DNA of 64,000 bases, from contig NZ_JANAVP010000002.1 in the NCBI RefSeq assembly GCF_024213665.1, positions 249,225 through 313,224 of the forward strand. Reading direction: 5' to 3'. The DNA is from Streptomyces sp. A3M-1-3. Its GTDB lineage: Bacteria; Actinomycetota; Actinomycetes; Streptomycetales; Streptomycetaceae. The notes beneath the pieces were generated by a model. That model ran no database searches, was not told the origin of the DNA, and saw nothing but the letters and a program-made list of their open reading frames with translations. A program made the translations under genes and the position numbers. Positions 1 to 9,572 of this stretch are shown piece by piece; position 1 is the stretch's first letter; the number at the start of each line of letters is the position of its first letter.

Positions 1-284
1 GCGGCGGCAAGGGCGGGTTGCCGGTACCGGGGGCGGCCGGCGCGGGCGGCGCGCCCGTGGTGGTCCATTCCGGGGGGAGGGTGGGGCCCGGGGGGCGTGC
101 TTCCGTGCTCATCCGCCCCCCGTTCCGTCGCTCGCCGTACTGCCCGATCCCCTTGCGGGGCAGGTTCGTTCGCGCGTCACTCTACGGGTTCGGGCAGGCC
201 GGGCGGGAACTCCCCGGCACCGCCGGGTGATCTGCCCCGATCGTCCCCCTACCCTGCGGTAATCAGGTCTGGCAAGCTGCGGCC
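1..284. other. Left-edge non-coding stretch
   Basis: I see no supportable gene here. The short open frames are GC-driven, have no convincing ribosome binding site and resemble no family. The stretch presumably holds the promoter of the deaminase/aldolase gene that starts at 285, but I could not identify a clear -10/-35 pair. Confidence 0.5.
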
Positions 285-1487
285 ATGATTCCGCGCGCTG
301 CCGACGGGGACCGGTACGACCGGGCCACCGCCCACCTCGACGCGCCCCTCGCCGTCGTCGATCTGGAGGCCTTCGACGCCAACGCGGCCGACCTGGTCCG
401 GCGAGCGGCCGGGAAGCCGGTCCGGGTGGCGAGCAAGTCCGTACGGTGCCGTGTCCTCCTGGAGCGCGTACTGGCGAGGGACGGGTTCGCCGGGGTCATG
501 TCGTTCACGCTGGCCGAGTCGCTGTGGCTGGCCCGGTCCGGCTTCGATGACGTCCTGCTGGCCTATCCGTCCGCGGACCGCGCCGGTTTCGCCGAGCTGG
601 CCGGCGATCCGAAGCTCGCCGCCGCGGTGACCGTGATCGTCGACGATCCGGCGCAGCTGGAGCTGATCGACCGGGCCCGCGACGGCGGCAAGGAGCAGGT
701 GCGGGTCTGTCTGGAACTGGACACGTCCCTGCGACTGCTCGGCGGTCGCGTCCGGATAGGCGCACTCCGCTCCCCGCTGCGCACGCCGGTCCAGCTGGCG
801 GAGCTGGCCCGCTCGATCGCACGGCGCCCCGGCTTCCGGCTGGTGGGGATCATGGCGTACGAGGGCCATGTGGCCGGCGTCGGCGATGCCGTGTCGGGCC
901 GGCCGCTGCAGTCACGCACCATCCGCCTGATGCAGGCCGCGGCTCGCGGAGAGCTGGCCGCGCGCAGGGCCGAGGCCGTACGGGCGGTCCGGGCCGTCGC
1001 GCCGGACCTGGAGTTCGTCAATGGCGGTGGGACGGGCAGCGTGCAGCACACCGCCGCCGAGGACGCGGTGACCGAGATCGCGGCGGGGTCGGGGCTCTAT
1101 GTGCCGCGGCTGTTCGACAACTACACGTCGTTCACCGGCCGTCCGGCGGCCCTGTTCGCGCAGCCCGTCGTACGCCGTCCGGGCGTGGGCGTGGTGACGG
1201 TACTCGGCGGCGGCTATCCGGCGTCCGGCGCGGCGGGCGCCGACCGGCTGCCGGTGCCCTGGCTGCCGGAGGGCTTGCGGTACGACGCGAAGGAGGCGGC
1301 CGGTGAGGTGCAGACCCCGCTGCTGGGGTCCGCCGCCGACGACCTGCTGATCGGCGACCGGGTCTGGTTCCGGCACGCCAAGGCCGGCGAGATGTGCGAG
1401 CGGTTCGACGAACTGCACCTGATCGAGGGCGACCGGGTGACGGCGACCGTACCGACGTACCGCGGCGAGGGGCGCACCTTTCTCTGA
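285..1487 (+). CDS. Amino acid deaminase/aldolase, alanine-racemase N-terminal fold (PLP)
   Basis: A 400-residue protein of the D-threonine aldolase / D-serine dehydratase-like family. The N-terminal part has the PLP barrel signature: the segment PVRVASKSVRC near residue 50 contains the lysine expected to bind PLP. Later come GIMAYEGHVAG and FVNGGGTGS, which fit the phosphate-binding loops of this fold. The C-terminal beta domain contains LLIGDRVWFRHAKAGE, with the His typical of the metal site in the family. The product is predicted to be cytoplasmic. The exact substrate cannot be read from sequence. Streptomyces homologues are annotated only as amino acid deaminase/aldolase. The ATG start is the first in frame, and the downstream neighbour is convergent. 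Confidence 0.85.
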   Translation: MIPRAADGDRYDRATAHLDAPLAVVDLEAFDANAADLVRRAAGKPVRVASKSVRCRVLLERVLARDGFAGVMSFTLAESLWLARSGFDDVLLAYPSADRAGFAELAGDPKLAAAVTVIVDDPAQLELIDRARDGGKEQVRVCLELDTSLRLLGGRVRIGALRSPLRTPVQLAELARSIARRPGFRLVGIMAYEGHVAGVGDAVSGRPLQSRTIRLMQAAARGELAARRAEAVRAVRAVAPDLEFVNGGGTGSVQHTAAEDAVTEIAAGSGLYVPRLFDNYTSFTGRPAALFAQPVVRRPGVGVVTVLGGGYPASGAAGADRLPVPWLPEGLRYDAKEAAGEVQTPLLGSAADDLLIGDRVWFRHAKAGEMCERFDELHLIEGDRVTATVPTYRGEGRTFL

Positions 1488-1518
1488 GGCCCTTTCTCTG
1501 AGGCCCTTTCTCTGAGGC
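1477..1518 (+). repeat. Three perfect 14-bp tandem repeats over a stop codon
   Basis: The unit CCTTTCTCTGAGGC occurs three times back to back (1477-1490, 1491-1504, 1505-1518). The first copy contains the last codons and TGA stop of the upstream gene, so the duplication extends outward from the gene end. The last CTGAGGC can pair with GCCTCAG at 1532-1538, giving a weak hairpin between two convergent genes. Confidence 0.9.
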
Positions 1519-1534
1519 TCGGACCGTTGGGGCC

Positions 1535-2431
1535 TCAGACCTTGCTGCCTACGCCGCCGTTGCCGCTGTCCCCCGACTGCCGGATCCCCTGGGTGATCCG
1601 GTCCATGAGGGACAGTTCCGGCCCGTCGGGGCCGGCGTCGAACGCGAGGCGGACGAGGACCATCGCCTCGGTCCCGGCGGCCGACGGGAAGACCACCGAC
1701 TGGACGTAGCCGCCCGGCCCGGCGCCGGTGCTGACGCGCCAGCGGACCAGGTGGCCCGTGCGTCCGGCGACGACGACCGGCGCCGAGGTGAGCTGCCGGT
1801 GCGAGGTGATGCCGCCGTGGGGCTGCCGGTCGAGCACGTCGCGGCCGTACGCCGCCTCCGCGTGGTCGGAGATGTCCTTTTCGGCGATGGCCTTCGCGGT
1901 GGTCTCGTCGCCGGTCGGCGCGGTACGGGAGGTCACCTTGCCGTGCCGGCAGAACGCCGAGGAGTGGCCGGGGCACTCGTACTGCCCGATGGACATGGCG
2001 GTGGAGTCCTCGGCGAGGCTGTCGGGCTTCTCCCAGCCGTCCGGGACGGGCAGGATGATCTTGTTGAGCTGGTCGACGAGCAGGGAGGCTTCTTCGGACG
2101 GCTCGGCGGACGGTTCGGCAGCCGGGCCTTCGGTGCTGTTCTTTCCGTCCGGCGGTGACGCGGAACTGCTCGGCCCGGTCGCCGTTTTCGTGCCGCCGCC
2201 GTCGCCCTTGCCGAGCATCACCACCCCCAGCACGACCGCGGTGACGAGCACGACTCCCGCCGCGGTGAGCGCCACGACCTTGCCGCCGCCACCCTGGCGG
2301 CCGGGCGGTGGTTCCGGCGCGGGCCCGTCCAGGACCCGGCTGTGCGCGGTCCAGGCGACGCCGTCCCACCAGCGTTCGGTGCCCGGCACGCCGGGGTCGG
2401 GATACCAGCCGGGTTGGGTCGTCATGCTCAT
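1535..2431 (-). CDS. DUF2510 domain membrane-anchored protein
   Basis: A 298-residue protein. Residues 5-35 (QPGWYPDPG...RWWDGVAWT) are a DUF2510 module, a short Trp-rich motif common in actinobacterial membrane proteins. It is followed by a Pro/Gly-rich linker and one transmembrane helix (VVALTAAGVVLVTAVVLGVV, about residues 51-70). The rest is an extracytoplasmic domain preceded by a Ser/Pro/Glu-rich linker, with no catalytic motif I recognise. It resembles actinobacterial envelope proteins of unknown function. It converges on the upstream deaminase gene and is separated from the SDR operon by a hairpin. Confidence 0.8.
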   Translation of the reverse strand: MSMTTQPGWYPDPGVPGTERWWDGVAWTAHSRVLDGPAPEPPPGRQGGGGKVVALTAAGVVLVTAVVLGVVMLGKGDGGGTKTATGPSSSASPPDGKNSTEGPAAEPSAEPSEEASLLVDQLNKIILPVPDGWEKPDSLAEDSTAMSIGQYECPGHSSAFCRHGKVTSRTAPTGDETTAKAIAEKDISDHAEAAYGRDVLDRQPHGGITSHRQLTSAPVVVAGRTGHLVRWRVSTGAGPGGYVQSVVFPSAAGTEAMVLVRLAFDAGPDGPELSLMDRITQGIRQSGDSGNGGVGSKV

Positions 2432-2482
2432 CCCGACACCCTAGGGCGCGTCACAGCGCTGCGACGGCTTCTGGATGCACGA

Positions 2483-2510
2483 CAGCCGGGCGTCCTGCGA
2501 CGCCCGGCTG
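2483..2510 (-). terminator. Hairpin terminator after the glnA4-type operon
   Basis: Perfect 12-bp stem (CAGCCGGGCGTC at 2483-2494, GACGCCCGGCTG at 2499-2510) with a CTGC loop, 30 bp past the SDR stop codon. It lacks a strong U-run, which is usual for Streptomyces. Confidence 0.75.
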
Positions 2511-2539
2511 CGCAAAAGGGGACGGATTACTTGGGTGTG

Positions 2540-3325
2540 TTACATGGGGGTGACGTAGGCCCCGGAGATTCCGCCGTCGACCAGGAAGTCGGTGGCGTTG
2601 ATGAAGGACGAGTCGTCGCTGGCCAGGAAGGCGACCGCGGCGGCGATCTCCTCCGCCTCGGCGAACCGGCCGACCGGGATGTGGACCAGGCGGCGCGCGG
2701 CCCGCTCGGGGTCCTTGGCGAACAGCTCCCGCAGGAGCGGGGTGTTGACCGGCCCCGGGCACAGGGCGTTGACCCTGATGCCCTCGCGGGCGAACTGCAC
2801 GCCCAGCTCGCGGGACATGGCGAGTACGCCGCCCTTGGAGGCGGTGTACGAGATCTGGCTGGTGGCCGCGCCCATGATGGCCACGAACGAGGCGGTGTTG
2901 ATGATCGAGCCGCGGCCCTGGCGCTGCATGTAGGGGAGGGCCGCCTTGCAGCACAGGTAGACGGAGGTGAGGTTGACGTCCTGGACGCGCTTCCAGGCGT
3001 CGAGCCCGGTGGTGAGGATGGAGTCGTCGTCGGGCGGCGAGATACCGGCGTTGTTGAAGGCGATGTCCACCGAGCCGTAGGTGTCGAACGCGGTCTTGAA
3101 CAGCGCCTCGACCTGCTCGGGGTCGGTGACGTCGACCCGTACGAACGTGCCGCCGGACTCGTCGGCCGCGGCCTTGCCCGCGGCTTCGTCGATGTCGCCG
3201 CAGACGACGCTTGCGCCCTCGGAGGCGAGGCGGCGGGCGGTGGCCAGGCCGATGCCGCTGCCGGCGCCGGTGATGACGGCGGTACGGCCGATCAGGCGGC
3301 GGCAGATGGAAGTCTCTACGGTCAT
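2540..3325 (-). CDS. SDR-family NAD(P)-dependent oxidoreductase
   Basis: A 261-residue classical short-chain dehydrogenase. It has the cofactor glycine motif TGAGSGIG near residue 20, NNAGIS near residue 95, and the catalytic YTASK (Tyr-x3-Lys) near residue 160. The length is normal for the family. It is the last gene of a leftward operon with a glutamine-synthetase-like ligase and an aldehyde dehydrogenase, with only 3 bp between it and the dehydrogenase gene. In a gamma-glutamyl-ethanolamide route it would suit oxidation of the alcohol group to the aldehyde; that role is inferred from position, not seen in the sequence. Confidence 0.88.
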   Translation of the reverse strand: MTVETSICRRLIGRTAVITGAGSGIGLATARRLASEGASVVCGDIDEAAGKAAADESGGTFVRVDVTDPEQVEALFKTAFDTYGSVDIAFNNAGISPPDDDSILTTGLDAWKRVQDVNLTSVYLCCKAALPYMQRQGRGSIINTASFVAIMGAATSQISYTASKGGVLAMSRELGVQFAREGIRVNALCPGPVNTPLLRELFAKDPERAARRLVHIPVGRFAEAEEIAAAVAFLASDDSSFINATDFLVDGGISGAYVTPM

Positions 3326-3328
3326 GGG

Positions 3329-4720
3329 TCAGGCCTCCGTGCTGATGAAGACGTTCTTGGTTTCGGTGAAAGCGGCGAGGGCGTCGGGTCCCAGTTCCCG
3401 GCCGAGTCCGGACTGCTTGTAGCCGCCGAACGGGGTCCAGTAGCGGACGCTGCTGTGCGAGTTGACCGACAGGTTGCCGGCGGCGACGGCGCGCGAGACG
3501 CGGATCGCGCGCCCCACGTCGCGGGTCCAGATCGAGCCGGACAGGCCGTACTCGGTGGCGTTGGCGAGCCGGATCGCGTCGGCCTCGTCCTCGAAGGGCA
3601 GGACGACGGCGACCGGGCCGAAGACCTCCTCGGTGGCGGCCGGGGCGTCCGCGGCGATGTCGGTGAGGACGGTCGGCGGGAACCAGAAGCCGCGGCCTTC
3701 GGGGGCGCTGCCCCGGATGCCCTTGAGGCCGTCGGGAACGTACGACCGTACGCGCTCCAGCTGGGCCGCCGAGATCAGCGGGCCCATCTGCGTCGCCTCG
3801 TCGGACGGGTCGCCGACGACCACGGACTCGATGCCGGGCGTGAGGAGTTCGAGGAAGCGGTCGTACACGCCGCGCTCGACGAGGACGCGGGTTCGGGCGC
3901 AGCAGTCCTGGCCGGAGTTGTCCAGGAACGACATGGGGGTGGCGGCCGCGGCGGCTTCGAGGTCGGAGTCGGCGAAGACGATGTTCGGGCTCTTGCCGCC
4001 GAGTTCGAGGGTCACGCGCTTCACCCGCGTGGCGCACTTGGCCATGATCTGCCTGCCCACCCCGGTGGAACCGGTGAACACGATCTTGGCGACGCCCGGG
4101 TGCTCGACGAGCGCGTTGCCGGCGACCGCGCCCGCACCGGGGAGCACCTGGAAGAGGTGCTCGGGAAGGCCGGCCTCCAGGGCGAGTTCGGCCAGGCGCA
4201 GGGCTGTCAGCGGAGTGGTCTCGGCCGGTTTGAGGAGGACCGCGTTGCCGGCCGCGAGTGCGGGGGCCGCGCCCCAGGCGGCGATCGGCATGGGGAAGTT
4301 CCAGGGCGCGATGACGCCGATGACCCCGAGGGGTTCGAGGAGGGTGATGTCCAGGCCCCCCGCGACCGGGATCTGGCGGCCGGAGAGCCGCTCCACTCCC
4401 CCGGCCGCGAAGTCCAGCAGATCGCGGACGTTGCCCGCCTCCCAGCGGGCGTTGCCGAGGGTGTGGCCGGCCTCGCGGACCTCCAGCCGGGCGAGTTCCT
4501 CGCGGTGTTCGTCGACGACGAAGGCGAAGCGGCGCAGCAGCCGGGCCCGGTCGGCGGGGGCGGCGGCCGCCCATCCCTGCTGGGCACGGGCGGCCCGTAC
4601 GACCGCGGCGTCGACCTCGGCGGCCGTGGTCGCCGGGACGGTCGCGATGACTTCCTCGGTGGCCGGATTGAGTACGTGATGTTCCACAGCGTGGTGCTCG
4701 TGCGACAAGGCGTTCCTCAC
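3329..4720 (-). CDS. NAD(P)-dependent aldehyde dehydrogenase
   Basis: A protein of about 463 residues of the aldehyde dehydrogenase superfamily. It has the Rossmann segment VIAPWNFPMPIAAWG, the FTGST cofactor loop, the catalytic Glu in ELGGKSPNIVF, and the catalytic Cys in NSGQDCCARTR. I place the start at GTG 4720, which overlaps the TGA of the upstream ligase gene as GTGA and predicts translational coupling. A longer frame exists but runs through the ligase gene. Expected role: oxidation of a gamma-glutamyl aldehyde intermediate to the acid. The substrate is inferred from the operon; the enzyme class is clear. Confidence 0.9.
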   Translation of the reverse strand: MRNALSHEHHAVEHHVLNPATEEVIATVPATTAAEVDAAVVRAARAQQGWAAAAPADRARLLRRFAFVVDEHREELARLEVREAGHTLGNARWEAGNVRDLLDFAAGGVERLSGRQIPVAGGLDITLLEPLGVIGVIAPWNFPMPIAAWGAAPALAAGNAVLLKPAETTPLTALRLAELALEAGLPEHLFQVLPGAGAVAGNALVEHPGVAKIVFTGSTGVGRQIMAKCATRVKRVTLELGGKSPNIVFADSDLEAAAAATPMSFLDNSGQDCCARTRVLVERGVYDRFLELLTPGIESVVVGDPSDEATQMGPLISAAQLERVRSYVPDGLKGIRGSAPEGRGFWFPPTVLTDIAADAPAATEEVFGPVAVVLPFEDEADAIRLANATEYGLSGSIWTRDVGRAIRVSRAVAAGNLSVNSHSSVRYWTPFGGYKQSGLGRELGPDALAAFTETKNVFISTEA

Positions 4721-6087
4721 ATGCGTTCGAAGGAGCGGCGCAGCTCCCAGTCGGTCACCGCGGCGTCGAATGCGGCGAGCTCGACGCGCGCCATGTTGCG
4801 GTAGTGCGCGACGACTTCGTCGCCGAAGGCCGCCTTGGCGATGGGGCTGTTCTCCCACAGTTCGGCGGCCTCGCGGAGCGTGGTCGGCACGTGCTCGTAC
4901 TCGCCGGTGTAGGCGTTGCCCGCGCACGCCTCGGGGAGTTCGAGCTGCTGCTCGATGCCGTACAGGCCGGCCGCGACGAGTCCGGCGACCGCGAGGTGCG
5001 GGTTGACGTCGCCGCCGGGGAGGCGGTTCTCGAAGCGCATCGAGCGGCCGTGGCCGACGACGCGCAGCGAGCAGGTGCGGTTGTCGTAGCCCCAGGCGAC
5101 GGCGGTCGGGGCGAAGGAGCCGGGCTGGAAGCGCTTGTACGAGTTGATGTTCGGCGCGTAGAGGAGGGAGAAGTCGCGCAGCGCGGCGAGCTGTCCGGCG
5201 AGGAAGTGGCGCATCACCGGGGACATGCCGCCGGGGCCGTCGCCCGCCATGACGTTGTGCCCGGCCTCGTCGAGGGACTGGAGCGAGAGGTGGATGTGGC
5301 AGGAGTTGCCCTCGCGCTCGTTGTACTTGGCCATGAAGGTGAGCGAGACGCCCTCCTGGGCGGCGATCTCCTTGGCGCCGGTCTTGTAGACGGCGTGCTG
5401 GTCGCAGGTCACGAGCGCCTCGTCGTACTTGAAGGCGATCTCGTGCTGGCCGGGGTTGCACTCGCCCTTCGCGGACTCGACGGTCAGTCCCGCGGCCGCC
5501 ATCTCGTTGCGGATGCGGCGCAGCAGGGGCTCGATACGGCCGGTGCCGAGCACCGAGTAGTCGATGTTGTACTGGTTGGCCGGCGTGAGGCCGCGGTAGT
5601 TGCTGTCCCAGGCCTGTTCGTACGTGTCCTTGAAGACGATGAATTCGAGTTCGGTGCCGACGTGGGCGCTGTATCCGTGCTCGGCGAGGCGCTCCAGCTG
5701 GCGGCGCAGGATCTGCCGGGGCGCGGCGACGACGGGCGATCCGTCGTTCCAGGCGAGGTCGGCGATGAGCATGGCCGTGCCCGCGTTCCAGGGGACGCGG
5801 CGCAGGGTGGACAGGTCGGGGTGCATGGCGAAGTCGCCGTAGCCGCGGTCCCAGGAGGACATCTCGTAGCCGTCGACGGTGTTCATGTCGGTGTCGACGG
5901 CGAGGAGGTAGTTGCAGCCCTCGGTGCCGTGGTCGAGCACGTCGTCGAGGAAGAACGGTGCGGCGAACCGCTTGCCCTGGAGCCGCCCTTGCATATCGGG
6001 GAAGGCCAGGACGACAGTGTCGATCTCACCGCTCGCGACGAGGGCACGCAGCTCCTCGATCCCGAGCGGGGGTGTGCGGTCTGCCAC
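4717..6087 (-). CDS. glnA4: Glutamine synthetase-like gamma-glutamyl-amine ligase (GlnA4 type)
   Basis: A 456-residue member of the glutamine synthetase superfamily with an N-terminal beta-grasp domain (about residues 10-100) and a C-terminal catalytic domain. Visible motifs are TELEFIVF (metal-binding Glu), NREGNSCHIHLSL (conserved His/Glu), KRFQPGSFAP and the Arg-containing ENRLPGGDVNPHLAVAG. Streptomyces GlnA4 is reported as a gamma-glutamylethanolamide synthetase, and this locus matches it in gene order: ligase, aldehyde dehydrogenase and SDR divergent from a FadR regulator with a permease and a C26 hydrolase. Assignment to GlnA4 rather than GlnA2/GlnA3 (polyamine ligases) rests on context. 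GTG/ATG start at 6087 follows a GGAGGAAAA ribosome binding site. Confidence 0.82.
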   Translation of the reverse strand: MADRTPPLGIEELRALVASGEIDTVVLAFPDMQGRLQGKRFAAPFFLDDVLDHGTEGCNYLLAVDTDMNTVDGYEMSSWDRGYGDFAMHPDLSTLRRVPWNAGTAMLIADLAWNDGSPVVAAPRQILRRQLERLAEHGYSAHVGTELEFIVFKDTYEQAWDSNYRGLTPANQYNIDYSVLGTGRIEPLLRRIRNEMAAAGLTVESAKGECNPGQHEIAFKYDEALVTCDQHAVYKTGAKEIAAQEGVSLTFMAKYNEREGNSCHIHLSLQSLDEAGHNVMAGDGPGGMSPVMRHFLAGQLAALRDFSLLYAPNINSYKRFQPGSFAPTAVAWGYDNRTCSLRVVGHGRSMRFENRLPGGDVNPHLAVAGLVAAGLYGIEQQLELPEACAGNAYTGEYEHVPTTLREAAELWENSPIAKAAFGDEVVAHYRNMARVELAAFDAAVTDWELRRSFERM

Positions 6088-6119
6088 GGGATTTTCCTCC
6101 TTCGGTCAGCCGGGAGCCA

Positions 6120-6141
6120 TAAGGTATTGCCGAAGACCATT
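6120..6141. promoter_or_regulatory. Candidate operator, GGT-N10-ACC, between glnA4 and the FadR gene
   Basis: The 78-bp divergent intergenic region contains TAAGGT, ten bases, then ACCATT. It shares spacing and right half-site with the perfect palindrome at 6957-6978 upstream of the permease gene, and the left half-site matches at 4 of 6 positions. It is placed where it could control both divergent genes. That the FadR protein binds it is inference. Confidence 0.5.
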
Positions 6142-6164
6142 GCTTGGGAAGGGGAAACCGCGAC

Positions 6165-6902
6165 GTGGTGAATGAGAGTGACACCTCCGACCGGCTCGCG
6201 CCCGTGTTGCGGCCGGTCCGGGCGGGCAACGGTTTCGAGGAGGCGCTGGAGCAGATTCTCCAGGTCGTACGGCTGGGTCTGGTGGCCGCCGGCGAGCGGC
6301 TGCCCGCCGAGCGCGAGCTGGCGGACCGGCTGCGGATCAGCCGGGTCACCCTGCGCGAGGTGCTGAAGGTGCTGCAGGACCAGGGGCTGGTGGAGAGCCG
6401 CCGGGGCCGGTACGGAGGAACGTTTGTGCGGCCGCGCTCGGACACCCACGCCGGGGGCTCCGAGGAGGAGCTGCGCCGCCGGGTGGCCGACGTCGACATC
6501 GAGGACATCCTGCGCTTCCGGGAGGTGCTCGAAGTGGGTGCGGCCGGGCTGTGCGCGGCGCACGGCCTCTCCGAGGAACAGGCGGACCGGCTGCGCGCGG
6601 CGCTCGCCGCGACGCATGACGCGCCGCTGGCCGACTACCGCAGGCTCGACACCCTGCTGCACCTGACCCTGGCAGAGCTGTCCGGCTCGGCCACGCTGAC
6701 GGCGCAGTACGCCGCCGTACGGGCGACCGTGAACGAACTGCTCGACTGCATCCCGCTGCTCGTGCGCAACCTGGAGCACTCCCAGCACCAGCACACCGCG
6801 CTCGTCGAGGCCGTACTGGAGGGCGACGCGGACGCGGCGCGCGAGGTGATGCGCGAGCACTGCGGCGGTACGGCGGCGCTGCTGCGGGGCTTCCTGACCT
6901 GA
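6165..6902 (+). CDS. FadR-subfamily GntR transcriptional regulator
   Basis: About 245 residues. The N-terminal winged helix-turn-helix is clear: GERLPAERELADRLRISRVTLREVLKVLQDQGL is the GntR signature region, and RRGRYGGTFV is the wing. The C-terminal half (about residues 105-240) is all-helical with the FCD pattern: DIEDILRFREVLE, a conserved DxxFH-like segment DTLLHLTLAELSG, and a late H-x3-H region (EHSQHQHTALV) typical of metal-binding FCD effector domains. I chose GTG 6165 because GGAAGGGG lies about 10 bp upstream; a TTG at 6144 would overlap that ribosome binding site. It is divergent from the ligase operon and immediately precedes the permease, so it is the likely local regulator. Confidence 0.87.
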   Translation: MVNESDTSDRLAPVLRPVRAGNGFEEALEQILQVVRLGLVAAGERLPAERELADRLRISRVTLREVLKVLQDQGLVESRRGRYGGTFVRPRSDTHAGGSEEELRRRVADVDIEDILRFREVLEVGAAGLCAAHGLSEEQADRLRAALAATHDAPLADYRRLDTLLHLTLAELSGSATLTAQYAAVRATVNELLDCIPLLVRNLEHSQHQHTALVEAVLEGDADAAREVMREHCGGTAALLRGFLT

Positions 6903-6956
6903 GATCCGTTACATCCGTTTAACGCACAGGTCTTGCGCAGCAGCCGATGCGGCCGC

Positions 6957-6978
6957 AATGGTGTGGCCCCACACCATT
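6957..6978. promoter_or_regulatory. Perfect 22-bp palindromic operator upstream of the permease
   Basis: Arms AATGGTGTGG and CCACACCATT flank a CC centre, 35 bp before the permease start. It has the same GGT-N10-ACC spacing as the element at 6120-6141. It could also fold as a hairpin in RNA, but with a 2-nt loop a dimeric DNA-binding site is more likely. Confidence 0.65.
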
Positions 6979-7012
6979 ACCCCGCAGCATTGACCGAGGG
7001 CAGGAGCGGCTC

Positions 7013-8485
<1,473 letters not shown>

Positions 8486-8546
8486 GCGCACCAGCAACCG
8501 GCAATCACCGGCAGCACTGACCGCATCCCGACCGGAGGAACCACCC

Positions 8547-9242
8547 GTGACCGAGCCGCTGATCGGTGTCAGCACCTACCTGGAGCCCTCCGCCCGGTGG
8601 GGCGTATGGGACCTGCCGGCCGCCCTGCTGCCCGCCGGGTACCCCCGGCTGGTCCAGGCGGGCGGCGGGCTGGCCGCGATGCTGCCGCCGGACGAACCGG
8701 CCGCGGCGGCACGGGTGGTGGCCCGGCTCGACGGACTGGTCATCGCCGGCGGTCCCGACGTGGAACCGGGCCGGTACGGGGCTGAGCGCGAGCCCCTGAC
8801 CGGCCCGCCCGCCGAGGAGCGGGACGCGTGGGAACTCGCCCTGATCGCGGCCGCCCTGGAGTCCGGGACACCGCTGCTGGGCATCTGCCGCGGCATGCAG
8901 CTGCTCAATGTGGCGCTGGGCGGCACGCTCGTACAGCACCTCGAAGGGCACACGGAGACGGTCGGGACGTTCGGCGCGCACCCGGTGAAGCCGGTTCCCG
9001 GCACGCGATACGCGGCGATCGTGGCCGAGGAGGCCGACGTACCGACGTACCACCACCAGGCCGTGGACCGGCTCGGCCGCGGCCTGGTGGTCTCCGCGCA
9101 CGCGGCGGACGGGACGGTGGAGGCCGTCGAACTGCCCGGCGAGCCATGGGTGCTGGGCGTCCAGTGGCATCCGGAGATGGGACAGGACGCCCGGGTGATG
9201 GCGGCTCTGGTCGCGGCGGCCGCGGCGCGTTCCACGTCCTGA
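8547..9242 (+). CDS. Peptidase C26-type gamma-glutamyl hydrolase (class I glutamine amidotransferase fold)
   Basis: A 231-residue protein. It has the substrate loop DGLVIAGGPDVEPGRYG, the nucleophile elbow LLGICRGMQLLNVALGG (catalytic Cys) and VQWHPE (catalytic His and Glu). It belongs with PuuD-like gamma-glutamyl-GABA hydrolases, which remove glutamate from gamma-glutamylated amine catabolites. It follows the permease by 61 bp. GTG 8547 has GGAGG 8 bp upstream. In this locus it would perform the final step, releasing glutamate and the oxidised amine (glycine if the substrate is ethanolamine). Confidence 0.88.
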   Translation: MTEPLIGVSTYLEPSARWGVWDLPAALLPAGYPRLVQAGGGLAAMLPPDEPAAAARVVARLDGLVIAGGPDVEPGRYGAEREPLTGPPAEERDAWELALIAAALESGTPLLGICRGMQLLNVALGGTLVQHLEGHTETVGTFGAHPVKPVPGTRYAAIVAEEADVPTYHHQAVDRLGRGLVVSAHAADGTVEAVELPGEPWVLGVQWHPEMGQDARVMAALVAAAAARSTS

Positions 9243-9572
9243 GCGGAGCTCAGATCATCATTCGCCGCCGGGCCCCTGACCCGCGCCCCGCCCGTGGGGG
9301 AGCTTGTTGATCAGTCCGGATCGGTCCGCGCCGCCGGTGAGCGGCTGATGTCGTGTCGCGGTCAGCTCGGCATCCGGAGGGATGAAGAGCCGAGGCCGAG
9401 TCGGCGCGCAAGGACAGCAGAGGCCCGCGACTTCAGTCGCTGCCGCGGCAGGCGGTGAGAGGCGTCGGCGAGCGACGGACGACGCGCGAGCGCGGGCGCG
9501 TCGTGCCTGGCGGCACCTCTGGGGGCACCCCCAGCGGTAGCCGGGGGAGCGCCGCGGGGCCGGGGTGATTCG
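9243..9572. other. 330-bp convergent intergenic region
   Basis: It lies between the ends of the hydrolase and LysR genes. Near 9512-9550 are GGGGGCACCCCCAG and CCGGGGGAG-type segments like the GC-rich hairpin repeats scattered between Streptomyces genes. This may serve as a bidirectional terminator. I see no gene or RNA that I can name. Confidence 0.5.

Noticed and set aside
18..288. Two short plus-strand frames at the left edge
   Set aside because: Overlapping each other and without ribosome binding sites or homology; treated as chance frames.
2342..4804. Plus-strand open frame of 820 codons
   Set aside because: Antisense to the SDR and aldehyde dehydrogenase genes, whose catalytic motifs are intact on the other strand.
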